In this document: piece after piece, positions 28,068-37,009 of the stretch | How the letters are laid out: every line of letters begins with the position of its first letter | How positions within the stretch are numbered: the first letter of the stretch is position 1 | Origin: Planctomycetota bacterium | Lineage (GTDB): Bacteria; Planctomycetota; UBA8742; UBA2392 | Assembly: GCA_027493625.1 (NCBI GenBank) | Contig: JAOSKM010000003.1 | Location: forward strand, 372,001-436,000 | Direction: 5' to 3' | Length of the DNA: 64,000 bases | Program-made: the position numbers and the translations under genes | The notes under the pieces: generated by a model | What the model saw: the letters and a program-made list of their open reading frames with translations, nothing else | Told to the model about the DNA's origin: nothing | Databases searched by the model: none

Positions 28068-29432
28068 ATGAACCAGCCCCCCAACTCAGGTATGAACGTG
28101 CCTCCCGGTTACGGCCAGACGCCGCCGGGCTACGGCCAGCCGCAGGGTTACCCCCAGGGCGCGCCCCAGAGCTACCCGCAGTCGGGGCCCGTGCCGGCTT
28201 CCGGCAGCTACATGCCGCCGCCGCAGGGGCGTACCGGCTTCACGCGACAGATTTTCAACCCGGCCATGTACCGCCAGCCGGGCAGCGGAAGCTGGGCCGC
28301 CGCGTCGCTGATCCTGTCACTGGTCAGCATGGTCTTCTGCCTGGGCCTGATTGCGCCGCTTCCGCTGCTGATCGGCCTGGTGGGCCTGGTCGGCAACAAG
28401 CGCGCCAAGGGCCTGGCATTCGTGGGCGTGGTGCTTTCGGCGCTGCAGATCGGCGGCTGGGCGCTGCTGATGGGCACCGGCATGTACCTCAACTTCCAGA
28501 GCGAAGGCCTGGCCGAGGACGCCGGCAAGCCGGTGGTGGCCGCGATCAGCGAATTCAAGAACGACCACAAGCGCGTGCCCGCGAGCCTCGAGGAGCTGGT
28601 GGCCGAGGGCTACCTGCCCGCCACCTGGGAGCAAGGCCTCGACGGCATCAACGGCAACGTGGCCGAGCATGTGAAGGGCAAACGCTGGAGCGACTTCCTG
28701 CGCTACAAGCCGGGCGGCGACTCCATGTGGAAGGGTGAAACGGGCTGGGTCGACGTCGCCAACAACGGAAATGCCGACGACTGGGCCGACTTCTTCGGCG
28801 TGGAAGCTCCCACCGAGGGCCAGACCTACCAGACCTACGGCCTTGCGTTCGTGGGCCTGGACACCCTGTGGGGCACCACGGACGACAGCGCCGTCAACCA
28901 GACGCCGGAAGAGCCCTACGAGCTGACGGCTGTGTGGGGCGGCGACGACAAGACCCGCGAGTTCGCCAAGAAGCGCCGCGACATGCAGCGCATGCAGCGC
29001 CAGCTTGAATCCAAGCGCGAGACGCTGGAAGGCGCGGTCTCGAAGGCCGAGAAGGACCTCGAGCAGGTCGAGGGGGAAGTGCGCGAGCTGATGAACGCCA
29101 AGGGTCTCGCCTCGCTGGAAGCCGTGAAGAAGGACAGCAAGGGCGCCGGCCTGCTGAAACTGGCGGGCGCGACCGCCAAGCGTCACGACGTGGCCAAGAA
29201 GAAGCTGCAGTTGGTATCGGCCAAGATCGATGACATCAGCATCCAGGTGCGCCTGCTGCAGAATGAGGAAGAGATGGCCAAGATGGCCGACAGCCCGCAG
29301 GAGATGGCCGAGCTGGTGATGCTGCTCGAGGAAACCCAGAAGGTGCTGGACGACAAGGTCAGCCTCGGCGACCTGGATACCAAGGCCGACGACGAAGCGG
29401 CCGCGGAGTGGTTCTCGGACAAGTTCAAGTAG
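28068..29432 (+). CDS. DUF4190-like membrane protein with coiled coil
   Basis: 454 aa. Residues 1-50 are a Pro/Gly/Gln/Tyr-rich low-complexity leader (PPGYGQ, GYPQGA). Residues about 75-145 form two or three membrane helices resembling DUF4190 (WAAASLILSLVSMVFCLG, KGLAFVGVVLSALQIGG). A central globular part (about 160-290) includes RVPASLEELVAEGYLPATW and DTLWGTTDDSAVNQ, reminiscent of pilin-like/type II secretion substrate tails, and the C-terminal 150 residues are charged coiled coil (RRDMQRMQRQLESKRETLE). Function unknown. It may be co-transcribed with the small membrane gene that follows, though an inverted repeat separates them. Confidence 0.75.
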   Translation: MNQPPNSGMNVPPGYGQTPPGYGQPQGYPQGAPQSYPQSGPVPASGSYMPPPQGRTGFTRQIFNPAMYRQPGSGSWAAASLILSLVSMVFCLGLIAPLPLLIGLVGLVGNKRAKGLAFVGVVLSALQIGGWALLMGTGMYLNFQSEGLAEDAGKPVVAAISEFKNDHKRVPASLEELVAEGYLPATWEQGLDGINGNVAEHVKGKRWSDFLRYKPGGDSMWKGETGWVDVANNGNADDWADFFGVEAPTEGQTYQTYGLAFVGLDTLWGTTDDSAVNQTPEEPYELTAVWGGDDKTREFAKKRRDMQRMQRQLESKRETLEGAVSKAEKDLEQVEGEVRELMNAKGLASLEAVKKDSKGAGLLKLAGATAKRHDVAKKKLQLVSAKIDDISIQVRLLQNEEEMAKMADSPQEMAELVMLLEETQKVLDDKVSLGDLDTKADDEAAAEWFSDKFK

Positions 29433-29438
29433 AGAACT

Positions 29439-29501
29439 GCAATGACCAATGACCAATTTTCAATGACCAATGAGTAAGACACATTGGTTATTGGTCATTG
29501 C
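29439..29501. repeat. Inverted repeat of CAATGACCAAT units
   Basis: Left arm has three tandem units of aatgaccaat (29439-29474), right arm is cattggttattggtcattgc (29482-29501). It fills the gap between two genes and could form a hairpin near the ribosome binding site of the second. Confidence 0.8.
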
Positions 29502-29513
29502 TTTAAGGAACGC

Positions 29514-29750
29514 ATGGCGCTGTCGCCTACAGCCGTGAAGTACATCGCCATCGGCGTCGTGATCGTGGTCGCGGTGCTGATCGTCGGCGCGATCGTGATC
29601 GACATCCTGAAGGTGGTGGTAGGCCTGTTGATCGGCGGCGGCCTGATCTACCTGGGCATCCGCTTCCTGATGGGCAAAGGCCTGCCCAAGAACATGGAGA
29701 AGCTGGTGGAGAAGGCGGTGAAGGCAGGCAAGGAAGAGGAGAAGGAGTGA
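29514..29750 (+). CDS. Small membrane protein, unknown function
   Basis: 78 aa. Two hydrophobic stretches (KYIAIGVVIVVAVLIVGAIVI and VVVGLLIGGGLIYLGIRFLM) followed by a lysine/glutamate-rich cytosolic tail (MEKLVEKAVKAGKEEEKE). ATG 29514 follows AAGGAACGC; upstream in-frame codons are repeat DNA and are excluded. Probably a two-helix inner-membrane protein. No family recognised. Confidence 0.65.
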   Translation: MALSPTAVKYIAIGVVIVVAVLIVGAIVIDILKVVVGLLIGGGLIYLGIRFLMGKGLPKNMEKLVEKAVKAGKEEEKE

Positions 29751-30005
29751 ATTCAAGATTCAAAATGCAAAATTCAAAATGGCCGGCTGGTGCAAACGGC
29801 AGTTGCACCACGAAGGGCCACTAAGGACCACGAAGGACGTACCCGTTACCTGACAGCTCTTCGTGGTCCTTCGTGTCCCTTCGTGGTTGACCTGTAGTTG
29901 CCTTGCAAGCGAGGATATGCGCCGGCTGTGGAGTTGGTAACCGAGTCAGAGGTTGCGCCCCGGCACGGCAGTTCATTTTGAATTTTGCATTTTGCATTTT
30001 GAATT
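29749..30005. repeat. Nested palindromic element of two repeat families
   Basis: Outer arms 29749-29781 and 29973-30005 are inverted copies built of TTCAAAAT/ATTTTGAA units; inner arms about 29793-29839 and 29855-29905 are inverted copies built of CCACGAAGG units. The whole 257-base block could fold as one long hairpin and sits immediately upstream of the ABC ATPase start. Confidence 0.8.
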
Positions 30006-30012
30006 GAACCCC

Positions 30013-30951
30013 ATGATTGAAGTCCAGCACGTCTGCAAAACCTTCCGCCAGTTCCGCGCCGTGTGGGACCTGAGCTTCCGTTGCGACAAGGGCGACATCT
30101 TCGGCTTTGTCGGTCCCAACGGCGCCGGCAAGACCACCACCATGCGCATGATGGCCACGCTGCTGGACCCGGACTACGGCGACATCCAGATCGACGGCGT
30201 CAGCGTGCTTGATGAGCCCGAGGAAATCCGCCGCGTGATCGGCTACATGCCCGACTACATCGGCGTGTACGAAGGCGTCGAGATCCGCGAATACCTCGAG
30301 TTCTTCGCCGCCGCTTACCGCATCGCGCCCGAGCGCCGCAAGAAGCTGGTGGACGAGATCATGGAGATCACCGACCTCACCAGCGTCGAGAAGAAGGACG
30401 TCAGCACGCTTTCCAAGGGCATGCGCCAGCGCCTGTGCCTGGCCAAGACCCTGGTGCACGACCCCAAGGTGCTGATCCTCGACGAGCCCGCGGCGGGCCT
30501 TGACCCGCGCGCGCGCATCGAGCTGCGCCTGCTGCTCAAGGAGCTGCAGAAGCTGGGCAAGACCATCATCATCAGCAGCCACATCCTCACCGAGCTCTCC
30601 GACATCTGTAACTCCGTCGGCATCATCGAGCGCGGCATCATGCTCACGGCCGGCAAGATCGAGGACATCCTGACCGAGCGCGCGGGCGGGCCGGTGCAGC
30701 AGCAGAAGCTGTTCCTGAAGGTGCTGGGCTCGCCGGACGCGGCGGTCACGGTGCTGCGCAGCCTGCCGGACATCGGCGGCTGCGAGATCGACCGCGGGCT
30801 GATCACCTTCACGTTCATGCAGCCGATCGAGAGCAACCCCGGCCTGCTGCGCGAGCTGCTGAACCGCAACGTGCCGGTGGTAACGCTGGCGCCGGCCACG
30901 CAGAACCTCGAGGACATCTTCCTCAACGTAACCAAGGGCATCATCGCCTAG
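30013..30951 (+). CDS. ABC transporter ATP-binding protein
   Basis: 312 aa. Residues 1-220 are the nucleotide-binding domain: GPNGAGKTTTMRMM (Walker A), a Q-loop in GYMPDYIGVYE, LSKGMRQRLCLAKTL (signature) and VLILDEPAAGLDP (Walker B), then ISSHILTELSDIC. The C-terminal ~90 residues (from QQQKLFLKVLG) are the extension seen in ABC-2 type export ATPases (CcmA-like family), ending VTKGIIA. It needs a permease, and none is adjacent, so the partner is encoded elsewhere. ATG 30013 immediately follows the palindromic repeat. A perfect hairpin follows the stop. Substrate unknown. Confidence 0.92.
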   Translation: MIEVQHVCKTFRQFRAVWDLSFRCDKGDIFGFVGPNGAGKTTTMRMMATLLDPDYGDIQIDGVSVLDEPEEIRRVIGYMPDYIGVYEGVEIREYLEFFAAAYRIAPERRKKLVDEIMEITDLTSVEKKDVSTLSKGMRQRLCLAKTLVHDPKVLILDEPAAGLDPRARIELRLLLKELQKLGKTIIISSHILTELSDICNSVGIIERGIMLTAGKIEDILTERAGGPVQQQKLFLKVLGSPDAAVTVLRSLPDIGGCEIDRGLITFTFMQPIESNPGLLRELLNRNVPVVTLAPATQNLEDIFLNVTKGIIA

Positions 30952-30956
30952 CGGGC

Positions 30957-30980
30957 AGGGACACGCCGCCGCGTGTCCCT
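30957..30980. terminator. Hairpin after the ABC ATPase gene
   Basis: Perfect 10-base arms (AGGGACACGC / GCGTGTCCCT) around CGCC, six bases after the stop. No T-run follows. Same core as the palindrome at 33517. Confidence 0.55.
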
Positions 30981-31002
30981 GTGTGTCCGTCCCGGGCTCT
31001 GG

Positions 31003-31296
31003 CTATCGCTCGCGGCGCTGCTGTTTGCGCCGGCGGCGCTCGGCGTCGCCGTTTGAGCCCAGGTCAACCAGCGCGCCGATTACGACGGCCGCGATCTGCA
31101 GCGGACCGAAGTGGGTGTTGTAGGCCCACACCAGCGCCAGTGTCATCCAGGGCATGAAGATCAGGCCGATCAACGGCCAGATCCAGGTGCGGAACGCATT
31201 GGGCTGCACGTAGGGGCTGAAAATCCACATCACCGCCAGCAACAGGCGCGGCGAGATCAAGGCAAGCAGCAGGTAGAGGCATCCCATACGCGCCAT
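31003..31296 (-). CDS. Small hydrophobic hypothetical protein
   Basis: 97 aa from ATG 31296 or 94 aa from ATG 31287. Three hydrophobic segments (CLYLLLALISPRLLLAVMWIF, TWIWPLIGLIFMPWMTLALVW, LQIAAVVIGALVDLG) with a basic tail (RRRRKQQRRER). Looks like a small integral membrane protein of the sort scattered in high-GC bacteria; no specific family named. Upstream DNA is a repeat cluster, so a longer N-terminus is not credible. Convergent with the ABC ATPase gene. Confidence 0.6.
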   Translation of the reverse strand: MARMGCLYLLLALISPRLLLAVMWIFSPYVQPNAFRTWIWPLIGLIFMPWMTLALVWAYNTHFGPLQIAAVVIGALVDLGSNGDAERRRRKQQRRER

Positions 31297-31346
31297 TCTT
31301 GCAAAAACGCGGGGCAGGCTTCCAGCCCGGAAAAAACAGGAGCCGC

Positions 31347-31588
31347 AAGCGCAAGCGCGCGGCCGGGTGGCGGACAAGATGTCCGCGCTCCAGAACAAAC
31401 GCGGCCGGCGCCTTCTGGGGGCCGGCCGGCCTTTTCGTGGGGCAGGCTTCCGGCCTGCCATGCAGTTGCCACCATGAGGCTGCAAGCCCCAGCGCTTGCG
31501 GGCTGGGCTTGGATTTGCGGACAGGATGTCCGCGCTCCAGAACGAACGCGGCCGGCGCCTTTTGGCTGCCGGCCGCGCGCTTGCGCTT
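31347..31588. repeat. MITE-like element with 20-bp inverted ends and internal direct repeat
   Basis: Ends are perfect 20-base inverted copies (31347-31366 and 31569-31588, core AAGCGCAAGCGCGCGG). Inside are two direct 49-base copies (31370-31418 and 31517-31565, core GATGTCCGCGCTCCAGAAC) with three mismatches. No gene inside. A half-copy of the end occurs near 54687-54705. The whole gap 31297-31603 is occupied by this element. Confidence 0.75.
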
Positions 31589-31603
31589 GCTGCTTCGTCT
31601 GCC

Positions 31604-33364
31604 CTATTCCATGTTGGCGAGGGCGGGCGGGATGAACATGCGGTCGCCGACCTCGACGCCGTTGTTCTCAAACCACTTTTCCTCGAACTCGATGGCGTAC
31701 TTGGCGGGCAGGCCTGACTCGTAGCGCTCCAGCTGGTAGTCCGGCGTGCCGGCCTCGGGCGCTTTCATCACCTGGTGGATCTTCACGATCACGCCCTTCT
31801 CGTCGCAGAACGCGATCGAGAGGTTCATGCGGCAGTTCTTCATCCAGTAGGTCAGCTCGGGCTGCTCTTCCTTGTAGATGAACAGCATGCCGTGGTTCTT
31901 GCGCAGACTGGTGCGGTACATCAGGCCGCGGGCCTGCTCGGCGTCGGTGATCGCCAGTTCCATGTGCGCGCGGGCCTTGAAGCCGTTGTCCTTGCCGGGC
32001 CAGCGGTCGGTGACCACGTCCTTGGCCTTGGCCTTATAGAACACCAGCGGCACCATGTTCGGCTTCAGGTCGCGCAGGGCGTACGGGAAGCTGAGCTCGC
32101 CGGCGGGCTCGAAGCCTGACGGCACCGCGATCACGAAGCGCGAGGACGCCTTGGCCGCGATCTCACCGGCCTCGGTGTTGTTGAACTTCTGGCTGATCGA
32201 GTACTTGCCGCCCTCGGCGCTGACGTACCAGAGGCTGGCGCCGGAGGGCGCGGTGATTTTGACCTGCCCGGGGTCGTCCCAGGCCAGCACGACGGCCTTG
32301 CCCGCTTCCAGGCTGGGGGCCTTCAGCAGCGCGGCCTGGCGCGCCTCCTCGGTGCGGGCCAGGGCGGCCGACAGGCGCGCTTCGCCGAACTTGATTTCGA
32401 GGTCGTCGTAGGTGACGTCCTTTGCCGACATGATGTCCACGCCCGCGACGGTCACCGGCGAACGACGTTCGATCTTGTTCCGGCTGAAGAAATCGGCGCC
32501 CTTGAAGATCGCCAGGTGGGTGGCCTGGGTGGGGCTGTAGTAGACAGGCTCGTCGAGGTCGCTGCCGTTGTTAGCCTCGATGCCCTCGTAGATGGCCGAG
32601 ATCACCGTGACGCCGAAGCGCCCGGCGCTTTCCAGGTAGCAGGCGCACCACTTGCCCTTGGCCTCCTTCAGCCAGAACTCGTGGAAGCCGCTGACGGGCA
32701 GCAGCACGCCCTGGCCTTCCTTCAGGTCGTCGCGGTCTTTCACCAGCTGCGCGACCTCTTCGGGCTTCTCCAGCACCTTCAGCTGCACGCTGGGCGCCTC
32801 TTCCGGCTTCTCCTCGGGGCGCTCGTTGCGCAGGAAGAACAGCTGGGCGAAGGTGCCGCCCGCTTCCTTCGACTTCTCGACCAGGTTGGGCTCGGTCTTC
32901 ACCTCGGCGCCCTTGGCCAGGCCCAGTTCCTTGGCCACGCCTCCGCGCACCTGCAGCACCACGCGCGCGTTCCTGGCCCCGTATTCATGCGGAAAGCTGG
33001 CCTGCGAGAAGGCCGGCACGCTCTCGACCAGCACGGCCTTGCCGGCCGCATCGACGAACACCAGGTCAACGGGGTCGGGCATGTTGTTGAACTTCAGTTT
33101 CACCGGCTCGGCCTGCTCCGGGTACAGGTAGGCGATGGCCTGGCCGTCCTTGATGGCGAGGCCGTTGAGGGCCCTGCGGCGGTGCAGCTCGGTGCGGGCG
33201 ATGTAGGCGTCGAAGGCCTTGCCGTTGACGGAAAGCTTCTCGGTGGTCTCGAGGAAGGGCCACTTCACGGGCTCAACCTCTTCGGTTTCGTCGCCGCAGG
33301 AAGCCAGCGCCAGGGAAAGCGCCAGCAGCGCCGAGCAGCAGAACAGGGTCTTCATCCAGCCCAT
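31604..33364 (-). CDS. Lipoprotein with three DUF192-type domains
   Basis: 586 aa. Lipobox LALASCGD. The C-terminal 120 residues are a canonical DUF192 domain: MELAITDAEQARGLMYRTSLRKNHGMLF, WMKNCRMNLSIAFCDEKGVIVKIHQVM, YAIEFEEKWFENNGVEVGD. Two earlier segments repeat the same plan in degenerate form: residues about 30-150 (NGKAFDAYIARTELHRRRALNGL, NMPDPVDLVFVDAAGKAV, VVLQVRGG...GLAKGAEV) and a longer middle copy with a 250-residue variable part. DUF192 function is unknown. ATG 33364 follows GGAG at six bases. Standalone gene; the next gene upstream is leuS on the same strand, separated by a perfect palindrome. Confidence 0.8.
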   Translation of the reverse strand: MGWMKTLFCCSALLALSLALASCGDETEEVEPVKWPFLETTEKLSVNGKAFDAYIARTELHRRRALNGLAIKDGQAIAYLYPEQAEPVKLKFNNMPDPVDLVFVDAAGKAVLVESVPAFSQASFPHEYGARNARVVLQVRGGVAKELGLAKGAEVKTEPNLVEKSKEAGGTFAQLFFLRNERPEEKPEEAPSVQLKVLEKPEEVAQLVKDRDDLKEGQGVLLPVSGFHEFWLKEAKGKWCACYLESAGRFGVTVISAIYEGIEANNGSDLDEPVYYSPTQATHLAIFKGADFFSRNKIERRSPVTVAGVDIMSAKDVTYDDLEIKFGEARLSAALARTEEARQAALLKAPSLEAGKAVVLAWDDPGQVKITAPSGASLWYVSAEGGKYSISQKFNNTEAGEIAAKASSRFVIAVPSGFEPAGELSFPYALRDLKPNMVPLVFYKAKAKDVVTDRWPGKDNGFKARAHMELAITDAEQARGLMYRTSLRKNHGMLFIYKEEQPELTYWMKNCRMNLSIAFCDEKGVIVKIHQVMKAPEAGTPDYQLERYESGLPAKYAIEFEEKWFENNGVEVGDRMFIPPALANME

Positions 33365-33516
33365 CGCAATCTCCAATACCCCGACGCCCCGGTGGGCCGG
33401 GGCGCTAAAGAGCCGCGCAGCATAGGGCCAAGCCCCCCAAGGGGCAAGTACGGGTTGGGGGCGGTGTGGAGGCGGCAACCAAAGGCCGGGATGCCAATCC
33501 CGGGCGATGTCAGCCG

Positions 33517-33542
33517 TAGGGACACGCGGCCGCGTGTCCCTA
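33517..33542. terminator. Perfect 12-bp palindromic hairpin after leuS
   Basis: Arms TAGGGACACGCG and CGCGTGTCCCTA separated by GC, 17 bases past the leuS stop. May terminate leuS. Shares its core with the hairpin at 30957. Confidence 0.5.
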
Positions 33543-33559
33543 CCTGTCTCGCGTCGCCC

Positions 33560-36217
33560 CTACTTGGCAACGATGTTCACGATGCGGCCGGGGACGGCTA
33601 TCAGCTTGGTGATCTGCTTGCCTTCCACGAACTTCTGCACGTTGTCGTTGGCCAGCGCCAGCTTCTCCATCTCTTCCTTGCCGGCCTTGCTGGGCAGCAT
33701 GATGGTGCCGCGCAGCTTGCCGTTCACCTGCACGGGGATTTCCACCTCGTCCAGTACCATGGCCGCCGGGTCCGCCTGGGGCCAGCCGCGCTCGAACACG
33801 CTTTCGTTGTGGCCCAGGGCCTGGTTCAGCTCTTCGGCCGTGTGGGGCACGAAAGGCGCCAGTGTGCGCACCATGGCGTCGAAGGCTTCGCGCAGGGCGT
33901 GGCGGTCCGGGGCATCGGCCTTGCTCGGGTCGGCCAGGCCCTTTACGAAGGCGTTGATGTCGTTCAGCAGCTCCATGCCCTTGGCGATGGCGGTGTTAAA
34001 CGCGTATCTGCCCTCGAACTCGCGGGTCACCTTGTCGATCAACGTGTGGGCGCTGGCGCGCAGGGCCTTGGCGGCCTGGCCGTACTGGGTGCCGGCCGGG
34101 GCTTCGCCGATCTCTTCCACCAGCGGCGCGTACTGCAGCACGGTGTCGTACCAGCGGCGCAGGAAGCCGTACGGCCCCTTCATGCCGTTGGGGTCCCAGA
34201 CGCTGTCGGCGTCGCCGGGGCCCAGGAACAGGATGGCCAGGCGCAGGGCGTCGGCGCCGTACTGGTTCACCAGCTCGGTGGGGTCGGCGCCGTTCTTCTT
34301 GCTCTTGGACATCTTCTCGATGCGGCGGGTGATGTCCTTGTCACTCGCCTTGCCCTCCTTCTTCAGCTTGGCGAACTCCTCGGCGCTGACGTAGCGGTTC
34401 ATGTGCTCGTTCACCACGCGGATGCTCTCGCCCTGGATCAGGCCGTGGGCGTACAGGCGGTTGAACGGCTCATCGAAGTCGATCAGGCCGATGTCGTGCA
34501 GGAACTTGGTGTAGAAGCGCGCGTAAATCAGGTGCAGGATCGCGTGCTCGCGCCCGCCGATGTACAGGTCCACGGGCGCCCAGTGGTGGCACTTCGCGCG
34601 GTCGAAAATCTGCTCGCTGTTCTTCGGGTCCGTGTAGCGCAGGTAGTACCACGAGCTGTCCACGAAGGTGTCCATGGTGTCCATGTCGCGGCGCGCGTCT
34701 TCACGGCCGCACTTGGGGCAGCGCGTTTTCTGGAAATCCGGGTGCAGGGTCAGGGGCGACTGGCCCGTGGGCAGGAAGTCCACGTCGTCGGGCAGCCTGA
34801 CGGGCAGCTCGGATTCGGGCACCGGCACGATGCCGCAGGCGTGGCAGTGCACGACAGGGATCGGGCAGCCCCAGTAGCGCTGGCGCGAGATGCCCCAGTC
34901 GCGCAGCTTGTAGTTGACCTTGGGCCCGCCCTGGCCGTGGGCCAGCAGGTCGGTGGCGATCTGCTTGATGGCCTGGGCGCTGGTCAAACCGTCGTACTTG
35001 CCGCTGTTGACCAGGGTGCCGTGTTCGGTGTAGGCGGCTTGCTTTACGTCAACTGCAGTAACTCCCGCCTCCCGCCTCCCGCCTCCCGCCTGAATCACCT
35101 GCTTGATCGGCAGGCGGTATTCGCCGGCGAACTCGTGGTCGCGCTCGTCGTGGGCGGGCACGGCCATCACGGCGCCGGTGCCGTACATCAGCACGTAGTT
35201 GGCGACAAAGATCGGCACTTCTTCGCCGTTCAGCGGGTTCACGGCTTTGAAGCCTGTGTTGATGCCCTCTTTCTCGGCGTCGCCGGCGCGGTCCTGCTCG
35301 GACATCGCCAGGGTTTCCTTCACGAACTCGCGCAGGCGCTTGGCGTTCTTTTCGTCCGACTGGTGGATGATCTTCTCGACCAGCGGGTGCTCCGGCGCCA
35401 GGGCCACGTAGGTGACGCCGAACACCGTGTCGGCCCGTGTAGTGAATACTGTCAGGGTGTGCTCGGACTGCAGCTTTGCCGTGAAGTCGATGTTCACGCC
35501 CTCGCTGCGGCCGATCCAGTAGCGCTGCTGGCTGGTGACTTTTTCGGGCCACTTGTCGCCCAGCTTGTCCAGGCCTTCCAGCAGGCGGTCGGCGTAGTCG
35601 GTGATGCGCAGGAACCAGGCGTCGATCTCTTTGATGATCACGCGCGACTCGCAGCGGAAACAGGCCTGGAACTCGTCGCCGTCCTTGACGATGGTTTCCA
35701 CCTGCTCGTTGGCCAGCACGGTGTTGCAGTGGGTGCACCAGTTGACGCGGGCCTTCTTGCGGTAGGCGATGCCCTTCTCCAGCATCTGCAGGAAGATCCA
35801 CTGCGTCCACTTGTAGTAGTCGGGCTTGCAGGTGAAGACTTCGCGGTCCCAGTCGAAGCTGTAGCCGAACGCGTGCTTCTGCTTGCGCATCTCCTCGATG
35901 TTCGCGTAGGTGAACTTCGAGGGGTGGATCTTGTTCTCGATGGCAGCGTTCTCGGCCGGCAGGCCGAAGGCGTCCCAGCCCGTGGGGTTCAGCACGTTGT
36001 GGCCGCGCATGCGCAGGTAGCGCGCCATGGAATCGGTCAGGGTGTAGGGCAGGGCGTGGCCGAAGTGCAGCTTGCCGCTGGGGTAGGGGAACATGGACAG
36101 GATGTAGAACTCCTTGTCCGACTTGGGCTCAGTGCCGCTGCTGGCGGGCTTGTTGCGCTGGGCCCAGTAGCTCTGCCACTTGGCTTCGTAATCGGGGAAC
36201 TTGCGTTCTTCTTCCAT
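33560..36217 (-). CDS. leuS: Leucyl-tRNA synthetase
   Basis: 885 aa class I synthetase charging tRNA-Leu. HIGH-type motif in MFPYPSGKLHFGHALPY, KMSKS signature as KMSKSKKNGADP, zinc-type cysteines in CRSRVIIKE/CPKCGRE contexts, the CP1 editing domain with the TRADTVFGVTYVALAPEHP threonine-rich loop, and a complete anticodon-binding and C-terminal domain. ATG 36217 follows GGAGAG. Within the CP1 domain, residues encoded at about 35055-35092 (GGGRREAGVTA) come from a CTCCCGC heptanucleotide tandem array and look like an in-frame insertion in a region usually short. Single gene, no operon partners. Confidence 0.97.
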   Translation of the reverse strand: MEEERKFPDYEAKWQSYWAQRNKPASSGTEPKSDKEFYILSMFPYPSGKLHFGHALPYTLTDSMARYLRMRGHNVLNPTGWDAFGLPAENAAIENKIHPSKFTYANIEEMRKQKHAFGYSFDWDREVFTCKPDYYKWTQWIFLQMLEKGIAYRKKARVNWCTHCNTVLANEQVETIVKDGDEFQACFRCESRVIIKEIDAWFLRITDYADRLLEGLDKLGDKWPEKVTSQQRYWIGRSEGVNIDFTAKLQSEHTLTVFTTRADTVFGVTYVALAPEHPLVEKIIHQSDEKNAKRLREFVKETLAMSEQDRAGDAEKEGINTGFKAVNPLNGEEVPIFVANYVLMYGTGAVMAVPAHDERDHEFAGEYRLPIKQVIQAGGGRREAGVTAVDVKQAAYTEHGTLVNSGKYDGLTSAQAIKQIATDLLAHGQGGPKVNYKLRDWGISRQRYWGCPIPVVHCHACGIVPVPESELPVRLPDDVDFLPTGQSPLTLHPDFQKTRCPKCGREDARRDMDTMDTFVDSSWYYLRYTDPKNSEQIFDRAKCHHWAPVDLYIGGREHAILHLIYARFYTKFLHDIGLIDFDEPFNRLYAHGLIQGESIRVVNEHMNRYVSAEEFAKLKKEGKASDKDITRRIEKMSKSKKNGADPTELVNQYGADALRLAILFLGPGDADSVWDPNGMKGPYGFLRRWYDTVLQYAPLVEEIGEAPAGTQYGQAAKALRASAHTLIDKVTREFEGRYAFNTAIAKGMELLNDINAFVKGLADPSKADAPDRHALREAFDAMVRTLAPFVPHTAEELNQALGHNESVFERGWPQADPAAMVLDEVEIPVQVNGKLRGTIMLPSKAGKEEMEKLALANDNVQKFVEGKQITKLIAVPGRIVNIVAK

Positions 36218-36610
36218 GGCTCTCTCCGTGGGGCGGCTGTGTCGCCCGCTCACGCGGGCTCTGCAACTTTTACCCGCCCCGACCCGGGGCTAACGCCCCG
36301 GGCCAATTTCTGCCGCCCCCTGCGGGGGCTCAACAGCGCCGCAACGATAGCGGCGCCGGATGCTTCCTCAACCTCGCAAATCAGGCCAATCCAAAAACAA
36401 CCGCAAAAGCAAACTGCCTTTCACCACGAAGTCACACGAAGTTCTCAAGCCTGGTTGCAGCCATTTCGTGGCCCTTGGTGGCCATTCGTGGTTGCCCGTA
36501 GTTTGGTACACCGGCACGAATCGCACGGGTATCAGTTCGCTCACTGCCATCACGACCCCAAATCGACTCCGCCCCGCCTTCTTGGGCGGGGCGGGTTCCT
36601 TTGCCGTTTC
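36218..36610. repeat. Repeat-filled intergenic region
   Basis: 393 bases without a gene. From left: three small GC hairpins (36244-36259, 36285-36300, 36314-36329), an inverted pair of CCACGAAGT/CTTCGTGG units (36420-36443 with 36464-36495), and a terminator-like hairpin with 9-base arms at 36570-36593 just beyond the GxxExxY gene stop. Confidence 0.75.
36570..36593. terminator. Terminator hairpin for the GxxExxY gene
   Basis: Arms CGCCCCGCC and GGCGGGGCG with a 6-base loop, 18 bases downstream of the stop of the minus-strand GxxExxY gene; weak A/T tract on the far side. Confidence 0.55.
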
Positions 36611-37009
36611 CTAGGCCGTGGCCTGGGTTGGTTTCTTGGCAGGTACCGCCTCCACCCTTCGCACATCGAGTCGCGCGCCGTTGAACTTGAGCAACAGGCC
36701 GACATCGAGCTCGAGGCTCTTTAGCAGGGTGCGCGCCTTGGCGTATTCATCCGGGGAAATCTCTTCGGTGTCCACCAGCAGGCACAGGATGGCGTCGTTC
36801 ACGCAGAAGTCCACGCCCAGCTCGCCCAGCGTGTGGCCGCGGTAGTGCACCTTCACCGGCTTGTCGATCTCGACGGCCACGCCTGCTTCGCGCAGCTCGA
36901 TCTCCATGGCCTCGCGGTAAAAGTTGTGCGGCAACCCGGAGCCCAGCTCCGCGTGCACGGCCTTGGCGGCGTTGATCACCTGTTGCGTCAGTTCCTTGTG
37001 CAGCATCAT
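36611..37009 (-). CDS. GxxExxY family protein
   Basis: 132 aa. Belongs to the GxxExxY family (PD-(D/E)XK nuclease-like fold): ELTQQVINAAKAVHAELGSGLPHNFYREAMEIELREAG, where the usual GxGxxExxY reads GSGLPHNFY, so the eponymous Glu is His, then VKVHYRGHTLGELGVDFCVNDAILCLLVDTEE and ARTLLKSLELDVGLLLKFNG. The D...E/K catalytic set looks partly degraded (VDFCVND, LLVDT in place of VDLLV, VELK), so nuclease activity is doubtful. Start ATG 37009 (or 37006). A CCACGAAG repeat pair lies just past its 3' end, as also flanks the second copy at 50533. Confidence 0.8.
   Translation of the reverse strand: MMLHKELTQQVINAAKAVHAELGSGLPHNFYREAMEIELREAGVAVEIDKPVKVHYRGHTLGELGVDFCVNDAILCLLVDTEEISPDEYAKARTLLKSLELDVGLLLKFNGARLDVRRVEAVPAKKPTQATA

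Noticed and set aside
32516..36724. 1,400-codon plus-strand frame across the DUF192 and leuS genes
   Set aside because: Antisense of leuS, which has full class I motifs; the frame's translation is compositionally biased and unlike any protein.
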